A stretch of 64,000 bases of DNA from an uncultured Clostridia bacterium (GCA_944380725.1 CALWIK010000002.1:248001-312000), one strand, 5' to 3'; counted from the stretch's first letter, positions 47,624 through 57,017 are shown. Made by a program: numbers and translations. Notes: a model not told the origin generated them from the letters alone.

Positions 47624-48961
47624 ATGTTTGATAATATGCCTGAACAACAAGCTAGAGAAAAAATTTTAGATATGGTTGATATTTATTGCAAGACCTATCA
47701 TAATAAAAAAACTTTTGATGAGTCAAACCCTAAAATATCGTACTCTAAAAGAATTTACGATAATAGCGAGATGGTAAATCTTGTAGACAGTGCTTTGGAG
47801 TTTTGGTTAACTTCGGGAAGATATACTGAAAAATTTGAGCATAAGTTGGCTAAATTCTTAGGTGTAAAGTTTTGTTCGCTTGTAAATTCTGGATCCTCGG
47901 CTAACCTGCTTGCTTTCATGACGTTAACCTCTCCGCTTTTAGGGCACAGAGCTATTAAGCGTGGAAACGAAGTTATTACTTTGGCAGCAGGATTCCCTAC
48001 TACCATTACACCTATTATTCAATTTGGTGCTGTACCTGTTTTTGTTGATGTAAATATTCCGCAGTATAATATAGAGGTATCTATGCTCGAAAAGGCTTTA
48101 TCTTCAAAAACAAAAGCAGTTATGCTGGCTCACACTTTAGGCAATCCTTTTGACTTGAAAACTGTAAAGTCTTTCTGCGATAAGCATAATCTTTGGTTAA
48201 TTGAAGATAATTGTGACGCTTTAGGTTCAAAATATACTATAGATGGAGAAGAAAAACTTACTGGTTCAATCGGAGATATCGGGACTTCGAGCTTTTATCC
48301 TCCGCATCACATGACTATGGGAGAGGGTGGTGCTGTTTATACCAATGATCCCCTGCTTGCCAAAATAATCCGATCTATGCGCGACTGGGGGCGTGACTGC
48401 ATATGTAAGTCTGGCATGGACAATATGTGTAATCACCGCTTTGATAGACAGTACGGAGAATTGCCTTTTGGTTATGACCACAAGTATGTGTATTCTCATT
48501 TTGGATATAACCTTAAAGTTACTGATATGCAGGCCGCTATCGGTTGCGCTCAGTTAGAAAAATTGCCCCGATTTGTTGAACGTAGAAAGCATAATTTTGA
48601 ACGGCTAAAAAATGCTTTGAGTCCAACAACAAATAAATTAATTTTGCCAGAACCTGCTCCAAACTCTGACCCAAGTTGGTTTGGTTTTTTGATAACTTGC
48701 AAAGAGGGTGTAGATCGAAACGCCCTTGTCAATTATATTGAAAGTCACGGCGTACAAACAAGAATGTTATTTGCTGGAAATATCATAAAACATCCTTGCT
48801 TTGACGAGCTTAGAAAAGCTAAACGTGGCTATAGGGTTGTAGGAGATCTTAAAAATACCGACAGAATTATGTATGACACTTTTTGGGTAGGAGTTTACCC
48901 CGGAATGACGGATATCATGATTGACTATATAGCAAAAACAATTATTGATGGAGTAAAATAA
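47624..48961 (+). CDS. rfbH: CDP-4-keto-6-deoxyglucose 3-dehydrase (E1, RfbH/DdhC)
   Basis: PMP and [2Fe-2S]-dependent enzyme that removes the C3 hydroxyl. The 445 residues fit the family. Where aminotransferases have the PLP lysine this has SFYPPHHMTMGEGG (His at about 228/229), the E1 hallmark. The iron-sulfur cysteines C-x-C-x7-C are in DCICKSGMDNMC, with another Cys about 62 residues earlier (DNCDALGSK). AGGAG before ATG 47624. The partner reductase (E3) is not seen in the window. Confidence 0.94.
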   Translation: MFDNMPEQQAREKILDMVDIYCKTYHNKKTFDESNPKISYSKRIYDNSEMVNLVDSALEFWLTSGRYTEKFEHKLAKFLGVKFCSLVNSGSSANLLAFMTLTSPLLGHRAIKRGNEVITLAAGFPTTITPIIQFGAVPVFVDVNIPQYNIEVSMLEKALSSKTKAVMLAHTLGNPFDLKTVKSFCDKHNLWLIEDNCDALGSKYTIDGEEKLTGSIGDIGTSSFYPPHHMTMGEGGAVYTNDPLLAKIIRSMRDWGRDCICKSGMDNMCNHRFDRQYGELPFGYDHKYVYSHFGYNLKVTDMQAAIGCAQLEKLPRFVERRKHNFERLKNALSPTTNKLILPEPAPNSDPSWFGFLITCKEGVDRNALVNYIESHGVQTRMLFAGNIIKHPCFDELRKAKRGYRVVGDLKNTDRIMYDTFWVGVYPGMTDIMIDYIAKTIIDGVK

Positions 48962-48975
48962 GAGGGAATGTTTTT

Positions 48976-49362
48976 ATGCATAATTTTATTCCGATAGCTA
49001 AGCAATTTATAAAATTTGGCTTAGTAGGAGTTTCTAATACTTTAATCTCATTAGGAACGTATTATTTATTATATTTTTGGGGCGTTAATTATTTAATTGC
49101 AAACACTATAGGTTTTATTATAAGCGTTTTGAATTCATATTACTGGAACAACAAGTATGTATTTAAAAAAACTCAGGTAGGAAATTTAAAACCACTTATT
49201 AAAACTTTTATATCTTATGGTTTTACATTTTTTATCTCCACTGTGCTACTTTTTGTTATGGTGCAACTTGCTAAAATTTCTGAGATCATTGCTCCGGTCG
49301 TTACGCTAATAATTACGATTCCGATAAATTTTATCATGAACAAATTTTGGGCTTTTAAATAG
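48976..49362 (+). CDS. GtrA-family membrane protein
   Basis: A 128-residue, four-helix protein of the GtrA family, often implicated in translocating lipid-linked sugars or in their glycosylation. The motif FGLVGVSNTLISLGTYYLLYF and NSYYWNNKYVFKK are typical. GAGGGAATG precedes ATG 48976. With the GtrB-like transferase at the cluster end it would form a lipid-phosphate sugar donor module. Confidence 0.9.
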   Translation: MHNFIPIAKQFIKFGLVGVSNTLISLGTYYLLYFWGVNYLIANTIGFIISVLNSYYWNNKYVFKKTQVGNLKPLIKTFISYGFTFFISTVLLFVMVQLAKISEIIAPVVTLIITIPINFIMNKFWAFK

Positions 49363-49372
49363 GGAGGTTTTT

Positions 49373-50287
49373 ATGAAAAAAGTTATTATTACCGGCCCTA
49401 CCGGAACTATTGGGGTTGCCCTTGCAGATATTTTAACAAAAGAAAAGTGCGAAGTTTATACAGTTTGTCGCCCTAATTCTTCTAATATAAAAAATTTAAA
49501 GCAAAACAAATTCCTTCACGTTGTTGAATGTGATATTGCTAACTTGTCTACATTAAAAAATAAATTACCTAAAAACTTCGATGCTTTTTATCATTTTGCG
49601 TGGAACGGAACTTTCGGATCCGAAAGAAACGCTGTTGAACTGCAGATTAATAATATAAAACATACTTTGGAAGCAGTGGAATTAGCTAAAAACTTAAATT
49701 GTAAAATATTTGTTGGTGCTGGATCTCAAGCCGAATATGGGCACTACTGCATTCCTGCAAACGAAAATACACAAACCTGCCCATTTACCCTTTATGGCGC
49801 CGCTAAGTTATCTGCCGGCCAAATGAGTAGAGTTTATGCAAATAATTTGAGCTTAAAACATGTCTGGGTTCGAATTTTTAGCGTTTTTGGCCCGTGTGAT
49901 GATTCACGTACGTTAATTTCTTATGTTATAAATGAACTAAAACAAGGTAAAATGCCAGAATTAACAAAAGGTGATCAAGTCTGGGATTATCTTTATAGCT
50001 ACGACGCTGCACAGGCTATGATAAAAATTGCTCAAAATGGCAAAAACGGTGAAGTTTATTGTTTAGGCAGTGGACAAAAAAGACTTCTTAAGGAGTATAT
50101 TAAGGAAATTGTCGACGTGGTTACACCAAATGCAACGCTAACTTTTGGTCAAAAACCTTACGGAGAGAACCAAATCATGTTTTTAGCAGCCAATATAAAC
50201 AAGTTAAAAAATGAAGTCGGCTTCGTACCAAAGTATAACTTTAAGCAGGCTATAAATGAAATTATTGCCAAAATAACTAGTGATTGA
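49373..50287 (+). CDS. NAD-dependent epimerase/reductase (SDR), abequose-synthase or YerF-like
   Basis: Extended SDR of 304 residues. GPTGTIG for the nucleotide-binding loop (about 7-13), then YGAAK with the catalytic Tyr-x3-Lys, and the family-specific GAGSQAEYG. In dideoxyhexose clusters this type reduces C4 of CDP-4-keto-3,6-dideoxyhexose or reduces the acetyl branch. Because a ThDP enzyme follows, a YerF-like branch reductase is the preferred hypothesis, but an abequose-type synthase fits equally by sequence. AGGGAGG before ATG 49373. Confidence 0.8.
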   Translation: MKKVIITGPTGTIGVALADILTKEKCEVYTVCRPNSSNIKNLKQNKFLHVVECDIANLSTLKNKLPKNFDAFYHFAWNGTFGSERNAVELQINNIKHTLEAVELAKNLNCKIFVGAGSQAEYGHYCIPANENTQTCPFTLYGAAKLSAGQMSRVYANNLSLKHVWVRIFSVFGPCDDSRTLISYVINELKQGKMPELTKGDQVWDYLYSYDAAQAMIKIAQNGKNGEVYCLGSGQKRLLKEYIKEIVDVVTPNATLTFGQKPYGENQIMFLAANINKLKNEVGFVPKYNFKQAINEIIAKITSD

Positions 50288-50315
50288 TAAAATTGTCAAA
50301 ATGGAGTGGTGATTT

Positions 50316-52112
50316 TTGAAAATAAAACTATCGGAATATGTTGCAAGTTTTTTGAATGAAAATGAGATTCGAGATGTTTTTATGGTTACTGGCGGCGGCG
50401 CTATGCATCTTGACGACGCTTTAGGACATCATCCAAAACTCAAGTGCATGTATAATCACCATGAGCAAGCTTGTGCTATGGCTGCCGAAGGTTATACAAG
50501 ATATTCTGGAAAGCTAGCTGCAGTTTGCGTTACAAGCGGGCCGGGAGGAACTAATGCAATAACCGGCGTTCTTGGCGGGTGGCTTGATTCGATTCCTATG
50601 TTTATTTTATCTGGTCAGGTTAAACGCGAAACTACAGTAGCTTCAACAAATTTGCCCCTAAGACAACTAGGCGATCAGGAATTTAATATTGTTGAATGCG
50701 TAAAAACAATGACAAAATATGCTATAATGATTACAAACCCAAATGAAATTGCTTATCATTTAGAAAAAGCGTTGTATCTTGCTACTTTTGGCAGAGGTGG
50801 CCCGGTTTGGTTGGATATTCCTCTGGATGTTCAGGGGACTTTTGTGGAAACTGAAAAGCTAATTCATTTTAATAAAAATGAAATGAACTTGCCGGCGGCT
50901 CCTAGAATAGATGATAGTGTAGCTTATGAGATTATAAATAAAATTAAAGACGCAAAACGTCCAGTGATAATCGCTGGAACAGGAATTCGCTTGAGTGGAG
51001 CTTACAAAAAATTCTTATCGCTAATAGAACAGCTAAATATTCCTGTGGTTACGGCTTGGAATGCACATGATTTGTTGTGGAATGACCATCATCTTTTTTG
51101 TGGCAAGCCTAGTACTGTTGGCACGCGTGGCGGAAATTTTGTTGTAGAAAATAGCGATTTATTAATTTCACTTGGATGCAGACTAAATATTCGGCAGATT
51201 AGTTATAATTATAAAAATTTTGCTAAAAATGCATATAAAATAATTGTCGATATTGATAAGGCTGAACTGCAAAAACCAACTTTAAAACCAGATATGCCGG
51301 TTCATGCGAATGTTAAAAATGTTATAGAAAAATTGTTGGCAACTAATTTTGAAAATAAAAATCCTGATCACAAAAAATGGCTCGATTGGTGTAAGAGTGT
51401 AAATTTGAAGTATCCTGCGTGTCTGCCACGATATTATGAGAAAAATAAGCCCATGAATCCATATGCTTTTATCGATACGCTTTTCAAAATTTTGCCTGAG
51501 GAAGAACCTATTATCTGTGGCAACGGGAGTGCTTGTGTTATTACATTTCAGGCGGGAAAGATAAAAAAAGGACAACGGTTATTTACAAATTCTGGTTGTG
51601 CTAGCATGGGATATGGCTTTCCTGCGGCTATTGGAGTGGCTGTTTGTTTGGGCGGCAAACGAGTTGTTTGTATTGATGGCGACGGAAGTTTTCAGATGAA
51701 CTTGCAAGAACTGCAGACTGTTGTATACAATAAGTTAAATTTAAAAATTATAATTCTTAACAACAATGGATATCATTCTATTCGTCAGACTCAACGAAAT
51801 GTTTTTTCTGATCATGCTTTGATCGGTGTTTCGGAAGACTGCGGGATCAGCTTTCCTCAATGCAAAAAGTTGGCAGAATGCTATGGGTTGGGCTATATAA
51901 AAATAGATGATATCTCGGATGCAGATCAAAAAATTAAAGCTTTTTTGAATTTTAATGGTCCTATAATCTGTGAGGCCGTAGTTGATGAATCACAAAACTT
52001 TGAACCTAAGTTGTCTTCTAAAGTCTTGCCGGACGGAAAAATTATTTCACCAGCTATTGATGATATGTTTCCGTTTTTGCCAAAAGATGAGTATGAGAGC
52101 AATAAATTTTAA
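50316..52112 (+). CDS. Thiamine-diphosphate-dependent enzyme, acetolactate-synthase-like (YerE-type candidate)
   Basis: A 598-residue member of the acetolactate synthase fold. The cofactor-activating Glu is at about 50 (MYNHHEQACAMAAEGY), GDGS of the ThDP site at about 455-458 with a following NNNGYHSIRQTQ, and the central domain that binds FAD in relatives is present. TTG 50316 follows a GGAG(TGG) site. In Yersinia the homologous YerE attaches a two-carbon unit from pyruvate to C4 of CDP-4-keto-3,6-dideoxyglucose; the location here after rfbFGH and an SDR supports that. Real donor and acceptor are inferred. Confidence 0.85.
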   Translation: MKIKLSEYVASFLNENEIRDVFMVTGGGAMHLDDALGHHPKLKCMYNHHEQACAMAAEGYTRYSGKLAAVCVTSGPGGTNAITGVLGGWLDSIPMFILSGQVKRETTVASTNLPLRQLGDQEFNIVECVKTMTKYAIMITNPNEIAYHLEKALYLATFGRGGPVWLDIPLDVQGTFVETEKLIHFNKNEMNLPAAPRIDDSVAYEIINKIKDAKRPVIIAGTGIRLSGAYKKFLSLIEQLNIPVVTAWNAHDLLWNDHHLFCGKPSTVGTRGGNFVVENSDLLISLGCRLNIRQISYNYKNFAKNAYKIIVDIDKAELQKPTLKPDMPVHANVKNVIEKLLATNFENKNPDHKKWLDWCKSVNLKYPACLPRYYEKNKPMNPYAFIDTLFKILPEEEPIICGNGSACVITFQAGKIKKGQRLFTNSGCASMGYGFPAAIGVAVCLGGKRVVCIDGDGSFQMNLQELQTVVYNKLNLKIIILNNNGYHSIRQTQRNVFSDHALIGVSEDCGISFPQCKKLAECYGLGYIKIDDISDADQKIKAFLNFNGPIICEAVVDESQNFEPKLSSKVLPDGKIISPAIDDMFPFLPKDEYESNKF

Positions 52113-52132
52113 ATTATAAGGAGAAAATAGTT

Positions 52133-52927
52133 ATGAATAAAATTGAGAAAAGAATGTTTGAAATCTTAAAAGAACTAAAAAATGACTACAACGTTATTGC
52201 AGTAAAGGCCGAATTCGAAGCCGAAGGTTCTCGTACAGATGAATTGGTTAAACTTAATGAGATCGTTTTTCGTGCTGATATGAATCTATTTATAAAAATC
52301 GGTGGTTGCGAGGCTGTTCGCGATCTTGATCAATGCAGATTGCTCAGCGCTAGCGGAATTATGGCACCTATGATAGAAACTTCCTTTGCTATGAAAAAAT
52401 TTGTTGGAGCTGCTAAAAAAGTTTATGGCAATGAAATTTCAAATATTGAGTGGATTATAAATGCCGAAACCAAAACTTGCAGACAAAATTTTGAGGATAT
52501 TTTAAACGAGGGTAAAGGCTTTTTAAATACAATTTCAATAGGAAGAGTAGATCTTTCAACATCTATGGGGCTTACCAGAGAACTTATAGATGGAGCTGAG
52601 GTGCTGGATACGGCAAAATTCTTTGCTCAAAAAGCTAAAGCCGCAGGGATTGTAGTTGGATTCGGCGGAGGAATCTCTTTTGATACAATAGATTTTATAA
52701 AAAATATGAAAGGTCTTGCTGATAAATTTGAAACGAGAAAAATTGTGTTTAAATATTATGATGACGAAAAACGTCTAAAAGAAGGCCTCCTTAAGGCTAT
52801 GGAATTTGAAGTGTTATATCTGCAAAATAAATGCGATTTCTACGACAGGATGGCTAATGAGGATAAGGCTAGAATGGTTATGCTTATGGATAGATTCGAA
52901 ACAGCAAAAGCTAAACTGGGTAAATAG
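52133..52927 (+). CDS. HpcH/HpaI aldolase family protein
   Basis: A 264-residue TIM-barrel protein of the HpcH/HpaI/citrate-lyase-beta family, with LFIKIGGCEAVRDL (Arg for carboxylate/enolate binding), metal-binding Glu in APMIETSFAMKKF and Asp in SIGRVDLSTSMG. AAGGAG before ATG 52133. Family members cleave or form C-C bonds with pyruvate or acetyl-CoA-type partners; the reaction in a surface-sugar cluster is not defined. Similar aldolases occur next to ThDP enzymes in other polysaccharide loci I recall. Confidence 0.8.
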   Translation: MNKIEKRMFEILKELKNDYNVIAVKAEFEAEGSRTDELVKLNEIVFRADMNLFIKIGGCEAVRDLDQCRLLSASGIMAPMIETSFAMKKFVGAAKKVYGNEISNIEWIINAETKTCRQNFEDILNEGKGFLNTISIGRVDLSTSMGLTRELIDGAEVLDTAKFFAQKAKAAGIVVGFGGGISFDTIDFIKNMKGLADKFETRKIVFKYYDDEKRLKEGLLKAMEFEVLYLQNKCDFYDRMANEDKARMVMLMDRFETAKAKLGK

Positions 52928-52930
52928 ATT

Positions 52931-53581
52931 ATGAAAAAATTGGTTATATTTGATCTAGACGGAACTTTGATAGACACTATTATAGATGCTAGTCGGTGCT
53001 TTAATAAGACCTTAGAATATTTTGGCCTTAAAACTCATCCTTTAGAACAGTATATTTGTTTGGTGGGCGGCAATTTAGAAGTGATTTTTTCTAGTCTTTT
53101 AGAAGAAAAATTTCGCACGTCTGAAATGATCGCAAAATTAAAAAATAAGTATCGAGAAGTTTATTCTTTGGACGAAAAGCCAAATACCAAACCTTTTGCT
53201 GGCGTCTTAGGTTTATTAAAAAAATTAAATGAAGATAAAATTTTGGTTTCAGTAAATACTAATAAATCACAAAAGTTAGCGGAGGAACTTTGTAAAAAAA
53301 TGTTTGGCTGCATTCCTTTTTCTGGCATATTTGGATATTGCGAAGAACGGCCTTCAAAACCTGATCCTTTTGCTGCAAATGAATTGATGCGGATGAATCA
53401 TGTTTTGCCAAAAGATACCATATATGTTGGCGACAGCATAACAGATATTGAAACAGCCAAAAATGCAGGAATCGATTTCGTATTTGTAAACTGGCTAAAT
53501 GCTGATGTAACAAATTTTTTAATTAAAAATAACGTAAAATTTGTGGCAAATTCTCCGGATGATATATTTAAATTTTTATAA
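52931..53581 (+). CDS. HAD-family phosphatase, Gph-like
   Basis: A 216-residue HAD hydrolase with motif I FDLDGTLIDT (about 7-16), the cap domain, motif II around VSVNTNKSQ, and motif III/IV YVGDSITDIETAKNAG. Likely removes a phosphate from a small sugar or organic phosphate. Its position, three bases after the aldolase, links it to the same pathway. Confidence 0.85.
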   Translation: MKKLVIFDLDGTLIDTIIDASRCFNKTLEYFGLKTHPLEQYICLVGGNLEVIFSSLLEEKFRTSEMIAKLKNKYREVYSLDEKPNTKPFAGVLGLLKKLNEDKILVSVNTNKSQKLAEELCKKMFGCIPFSGIFGYCEERPSKPDPFAANELMRMNHVLPKDTIYVGDSITDIETAKNAGIDFVFVNWLNADVTNFLIKNNVKFVANSPDDIFKFL

Positions 53582-53596
53582 TTATTTTGAATAATG

Positions 53597-53640
53597 GTGC
53601 TTCGAAAGTAAAAAATTTATTTGAAGCACTTAATTTTTAT
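53597..53640 (+). terminator. Partial terminator between the HAD gene and the GT2 gene
   Basis: GTGCTTC (53597-53603) pairs with GAAGCAC (53623-53629) and is followed by TTAATTTTTAT. It may end or attenuate the transcript before the last gene. Confidence 0.5.
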
Positions 53641-53657
53641 CTTGAGGACTGAAAAAA

Positions 53658-54593
53658 ATGAAGAAAATTAGCGTATTAGTACCCTGTTACAACGAAGAAG
53701 AAAATGTTGAACCGCTAAGTATAGCTATAATTAATCAATTAGAACATTTAAAACATTATGATTGGGAACTTATATTCATAGATAATTGCTCTACTGACAA
53801 CACTCGGAAAATTTTAGAGGATTTATGCGATAAAAATAAAAAAATTAAAGCTATTTTTAATGCGAAAAATTTTGGTCAGTTTAATTCTCCGTACTATGGG
53901 CTACTGCAAACTTCTGGAGATTGCGCCATAAGTATGTGTGCCGATTTTCAGGACCCTGTTGAGATGATTCCTAAATTTGTAAAAGAATGGGAAAATGGAT
54001 ACAAAATAGTCTGTGCGATTAAAACTACTAGTAAAGAAAATAAAATTATGTTTTTTCTAAGATCTTGCTACTATTCTATTATTAAAAAAATGAGTGACGT
54101 TGAGCAAATCGAACATTTTACTGGGTTTGGTCTTTATGATCGCTCGTTTATCGAGACTTTAAGAACTCTTGATGATCCTTCTCCATTTTTGCGCGGAATA
54201 GTGGCAGAGCTCGGTTATAGACGAAAGAATATCCCTTATGAGCAGGCTAAAAGACGTGCTGGTAAAACTAGTAATAATTGGTATAAACTCTACGACGCCG
54301 CAATGTTAAGTTTTACTTCATATACAAAAATTGGGATTCGAATTGCCACTATAACTGGATTTATTTTCTCATTTTTTAGTCTTTTTACTGCACTTATTTA
54401 TTTAATTTTAAAATTGCTCAATTGGAATACCTTTGCTGCCGGCACTACTCCCATTTTGATAGGCGTCTTTTTGTTTGGCTCAATTCAACTATTTTTTATT
54501 GGACTCATAGGTGAATACATTTTAAACATCAACACTCGAGTTATGCACAGACCTCTAGTTATAGAAGAAAAACGTATTAATTTTGATAATTAA
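53658..54593 (+). CDS. GT2 glycosyltransferase, GtrB/DPM1-like
   Basis: A 311-residue family 2 glycosyltransferase: SVLVPCYNEEENVEPL near the start, D-x-D-like CADFQDP (about 92-98), QIEHFTGFGLYDRSF, and two C-terminal helices (about 228-255 and 265-290) as in undecaprenyl-phosphate sugar synthases. It would load a nucleotide sugar on undecaprenyl phosphate for GtrA-dependent flipping. GAGG before ATG 53658. Confidence 0.9.
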   Translation: MKKISVLVPCYNEEENVEPLSIAIINQLEHLKHYDWELIFIDNCSTDNTRKILEDLCDKNKKIKAIFNAKNFGQFNSPYYGLLQTSGDCAISMCADFQDPVEMIPKFVKEWENGYKIVCAIKTTSKENKIMFFLRSCYYSIIKKMSDVEQIEHFTGFGLYDRSFIETLRTLDDPSPFLRGIVAELGYRRKNIPYEQAKRRAGKTSNNWYKLYDAAMLSFTSYTKIGIRIATITGFIFSFFSLFTALIYLILKLLNWNTFAAGTTPILIGVFLFGSIQLFFIGLIGEYILNINTRVMHRPLVIEEKRINFDN

Positions 54594-54725
54594 ATATATT
54601 GATTAGAGCAAGAAGCATATTTCACAACAAAAAACTGGTATTGTGCGCATACCTTATTTTTTAACTTTCAGCAAAAATTAGTTATTATTAACAAAAACAA
54701 TGTTAAAAATTTTCCTTTTTTATTG

Positions 54726-54755
54726 TTGACTTTGTGGCAACAAGTATAATATAAT
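54726..54755 (+). promoter_or_regulatory. Promoter of the surface protein gene
   Basis: TTGACT (54726-54731), 18-base spacer, TATAAT (54750-54755). It implies a leader of nearly 300 bases before the start at 55052. Confidence 0.65.
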
Positions 54756-55051
54756 AATTGCATAAAACATAAAATTAAAGTTATATTTTTTAGTAGATTA
54801 TTAATGATTTGAAATAATAATGTAAAAAATATACGTTTTTCATATCATTATTTATAGCACAAAACAAAATTACATATTATTACATGTTTATATAAGGTGT
54901 TTATAGCTAAAAATACAATTAAACAACTTTTTGTTTATCAAATTCTATATTATATAGTTTAAATACAATCATTATTTTAGGAGGTGAGGCCGAGGGGCAG
55001 TGAGTTCATTTTTTACTTTATTAAAATTTTAAATAAAAAAGGAGAGTTAAC
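54756..55051 (+). promoter_or_regulatory. Long 5' leader with a GC-rich ribosome-site-like island
   Basis: AT-rich leader apart from a sudden GC-rich island at 54979-55004 (AGGAGGTGAGGCCGAGGGGC). A 23-codon frame begins with GTG 54984 inside it and stops with TGA overlapping the surface protein ATG (ATGA at 55052-55055), which would allow translational coupling. The GTG abuts its ribosome site too closely, so the small frame may not be translated. No known riboswitch class is recognised. Confidence 0.4.
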
Positions 55052-56950
55052 ATGAAAAAAATAATCAAAACTCAAATATTAAAAAAGTTATTTTCAAGTG
55101 TTTTGCCTTTGGCATTTTTATTTGTAACAACGTGCCAAGGCAACATTGCCCACGCTGCATTTAGCACAGTTAACGCTTTACCTGATTCTACAGATGGATC
55201 TCTAACAGATATAAAGTCTGGCGGAACAAGAAATTTTACTGGATATAATAATAGCACTGGTAAATCCGGCGGTAAAGGTATGCTTGCTTACAACAATGAT
55301 ACAAGCACGTTGACTTTAACCGATATCGATATATCTACAACAAATGGCTTGTTTGAAGCTACTGGTAGCGGTGCTGAGGATATTCTTATTATTAACTTGG
55401 TTGGTGAAAATAAAATCTCTTCCTCAAAAGCGACTATTAAACTAACTTCTGGCAGCATTAAATTCACCGGTTCTGGTTCTTTGACTATTAATCAAACTGG
55501 TGCTTATAGTGCTATCTCTACTGTAACTGCTGGAAATATAGAGTTCGCTCAAGCTGGTAAAATTGCCATTACTCATGGATCTAACTCAGCTGCTATAGCT
55601 ACTGCAGCGGCTACTGACTCAATTACGATTACCTCTGGTTCGTTATCTGTTACTAAGAGTGACCAAGGATCAGCCATAGACTCGAAAGGTCCTTTCAATT
55701 TAAATGGCGGAACCGTTAGCTTGACTGAGTCTTCTGGTACTTCTGGTGAGGCTCTGTCCGTAGCGAAAAAATGTAATTTAAACAGCGGGTCGTTAACTAT
55801 TATTCAAAAAAGTAATAATTCGGCGCTTAAGGTAACCGAAGCTTTCAAAATGTCTGGCGGAACCGTTAAGATTGAACAGACTGGTGATGCTATTGCAGTT
55901 GACTTGTCCGGTGCGGTTACTGTTAGTGGCGGTACTTTAACTGTTTCTCAGTCTGCCGCTAAGAATGCTATAAAATCTGCTTCTACTTACACTCAAACTC
56001 TTGGATCCATTATTGTAAACCAAAATGGTGGCGATAATGCGATGAGTTTCGAAGGTGTTTTCACCATGGAGGGTGGCTATATAGAATCAATTAACACATC
56101 TGATACTCAAGGTGCTCTGCACTTCAAGGATAATGCGTCGATCTCAGGTGGCCGTATAAAAGCTCGAATTAATAATGAAACAAATACGAATTCTCCAATT
56201 TATGTTGACGCAAGCAAGGAACTTACTGTGTCTAATGCAGTTATCTCTTCTCTAGGAGGTGCACAGAGTGCATACGGCATTGGTTTGGCTTCTGATGCTA
56301 AAATTGTAGTAAATTCAGGCCAACTTGAAGCTTTCGGTAATAGCAATGGTATTAACACAAGCCTTCTCACACTTGCTTCGAATGTCGAATGGACTGCTTT
56401 AGTTGGAGCCTCTGCTTCTAACACTAAACAAATTAATCCAAAAATTGCAACCGACCTTGGCACATTTGACTACGTTAAACTCTACAATGCATCTTCCTTA
56501 GCTCCTGCTACTTCAGTGTTCGACAAAAATACTAATGCTAAAGAGCACACTGAGATCACTGTTAAACTTAATCTCAACGGTAATAAATTAACTGGAATCT
56601 CTCTTGGCAAAACTCAGCTGACTTCTGGTAAAGAGTTTACCGAAAATATGGTTTCTGGTTCTTCAGACATTGAGTCAGTTACCTTAGAGGTTAGAGAGTT
56701 TTTAGATAGTTTGGCAGTTGGAACTCATACTTTAACTTTTGCCTTCGATAACGGAACTTCTGCCGCTTTTACTCTTGAAGTGGTTGATACTGCTCAGTCT
56801 AGTGACACAACACAATCTAATGACGCAACTCAAAAAGATGATGTTCCAAAAACTGGAGATCAGTCTAATGTAATGCTCTATGTTCTATTGCTTAGCGCCG
56901 GATTGTTCTCAATTATTTTGGCTAACAAGAAAAAACTTTTTAATAAATAA
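55052..56950 (+). CDS. Large secreted beta-helix surface protein with a sortase signal
   Basis: A 632-residue extracellular protein. Signal peptide (about 1-36, ending AHAAF), a repeat region (about 60-470) of units like SGSLTINQTG and SGGTVKIEQTG that matches a parallel beta-helix or carbohydrate-binding repeat, an X2-like carbohydrate-binding domain (about 505-580), a Asp/Ser/Gln-rich linker, then the sorting signal VPKTGD at 598-603, a hydrophobic span and a KKKLFNK tail. The strong GGAGAG site is upstream. The sortase gene directly downstream is probably dedicated to it. A role in adhesion or in binding host glycans is inferred. Confidence 0.87.
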   Translation: MKKIIKTQILKKLFSSVLPLAFLFVTTCQGNIAHAAFSTVNALPDSTDGSLTDIKSGGTRNFTGYNNSTGKSGGKGMLAYNNDTSTLTLTDIDISTTNGLFEATGSGAEDILIINLVGENKISSSKATIKLTSGSIKFTGSGSLTINQTGAYSAISTVTAGNIEFAQAGKIAITHGSNSAAIATAAATDSITITSGSLSVTKSDQGSAIDSKGPFNLNGGTVSLTESSGTSGEALSVAKKCNLNSGSLTIIQKSNNSALKVTEAFKMSGGTVKIEQTGDAIAVDLSGAVTVSGGTLTVSQSAAKNAIKSASTYTQTLGSIIVNQNGGDNAMSFEGVFTMEGGYIESINTSDTQGALHFKDNASISGGRIKARINNETNTNSPIYVDASKELTVSNAVISSLGGAQSAYGIGLASDAKIVVNSGQLEAFGNSNGINTSLLTLASNVEWTALVGASASNTKQINPKIATDLGTFDYVKLYNASSLAPATSVFDKNTNAKEHTEITVKLNLNGNKLTGISLGKTQLTSGKEFTENMVSGSSDIESVTLEVREFLDSLAVGTHTLTFAFDNGTSAAFTLEVVDTAQSSDTTQSNDATQKDDVPKTGDQSNVMLYVLLLSAGLFSIILANKKKLFNK

Positions 56951-56976
56951 TTTTGCCATTTTAATATATAATAATT

Positions 56977-57017
56977 AAAGAGTACAGGATAATTCGTTCT
57001 GTACTCTTTATTCTTTT
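56977..57017 (+). terminator. Terminator between the surface protein and the sortase
   Basis: AAAGAGTACAG pairs with CTGTACTCTTT (eleven bases, perfect) around a ten-base loop and is followed by ATTCTTTT, so the surface gene should be expressed more than the sortase. Confidence 0.85.

Noticed and set aside
54979-55004. GC-rich island as an integration site or repeat
   Set aside because: No second copy is seen in the window; it is better explained as a ribosome-site-like element.
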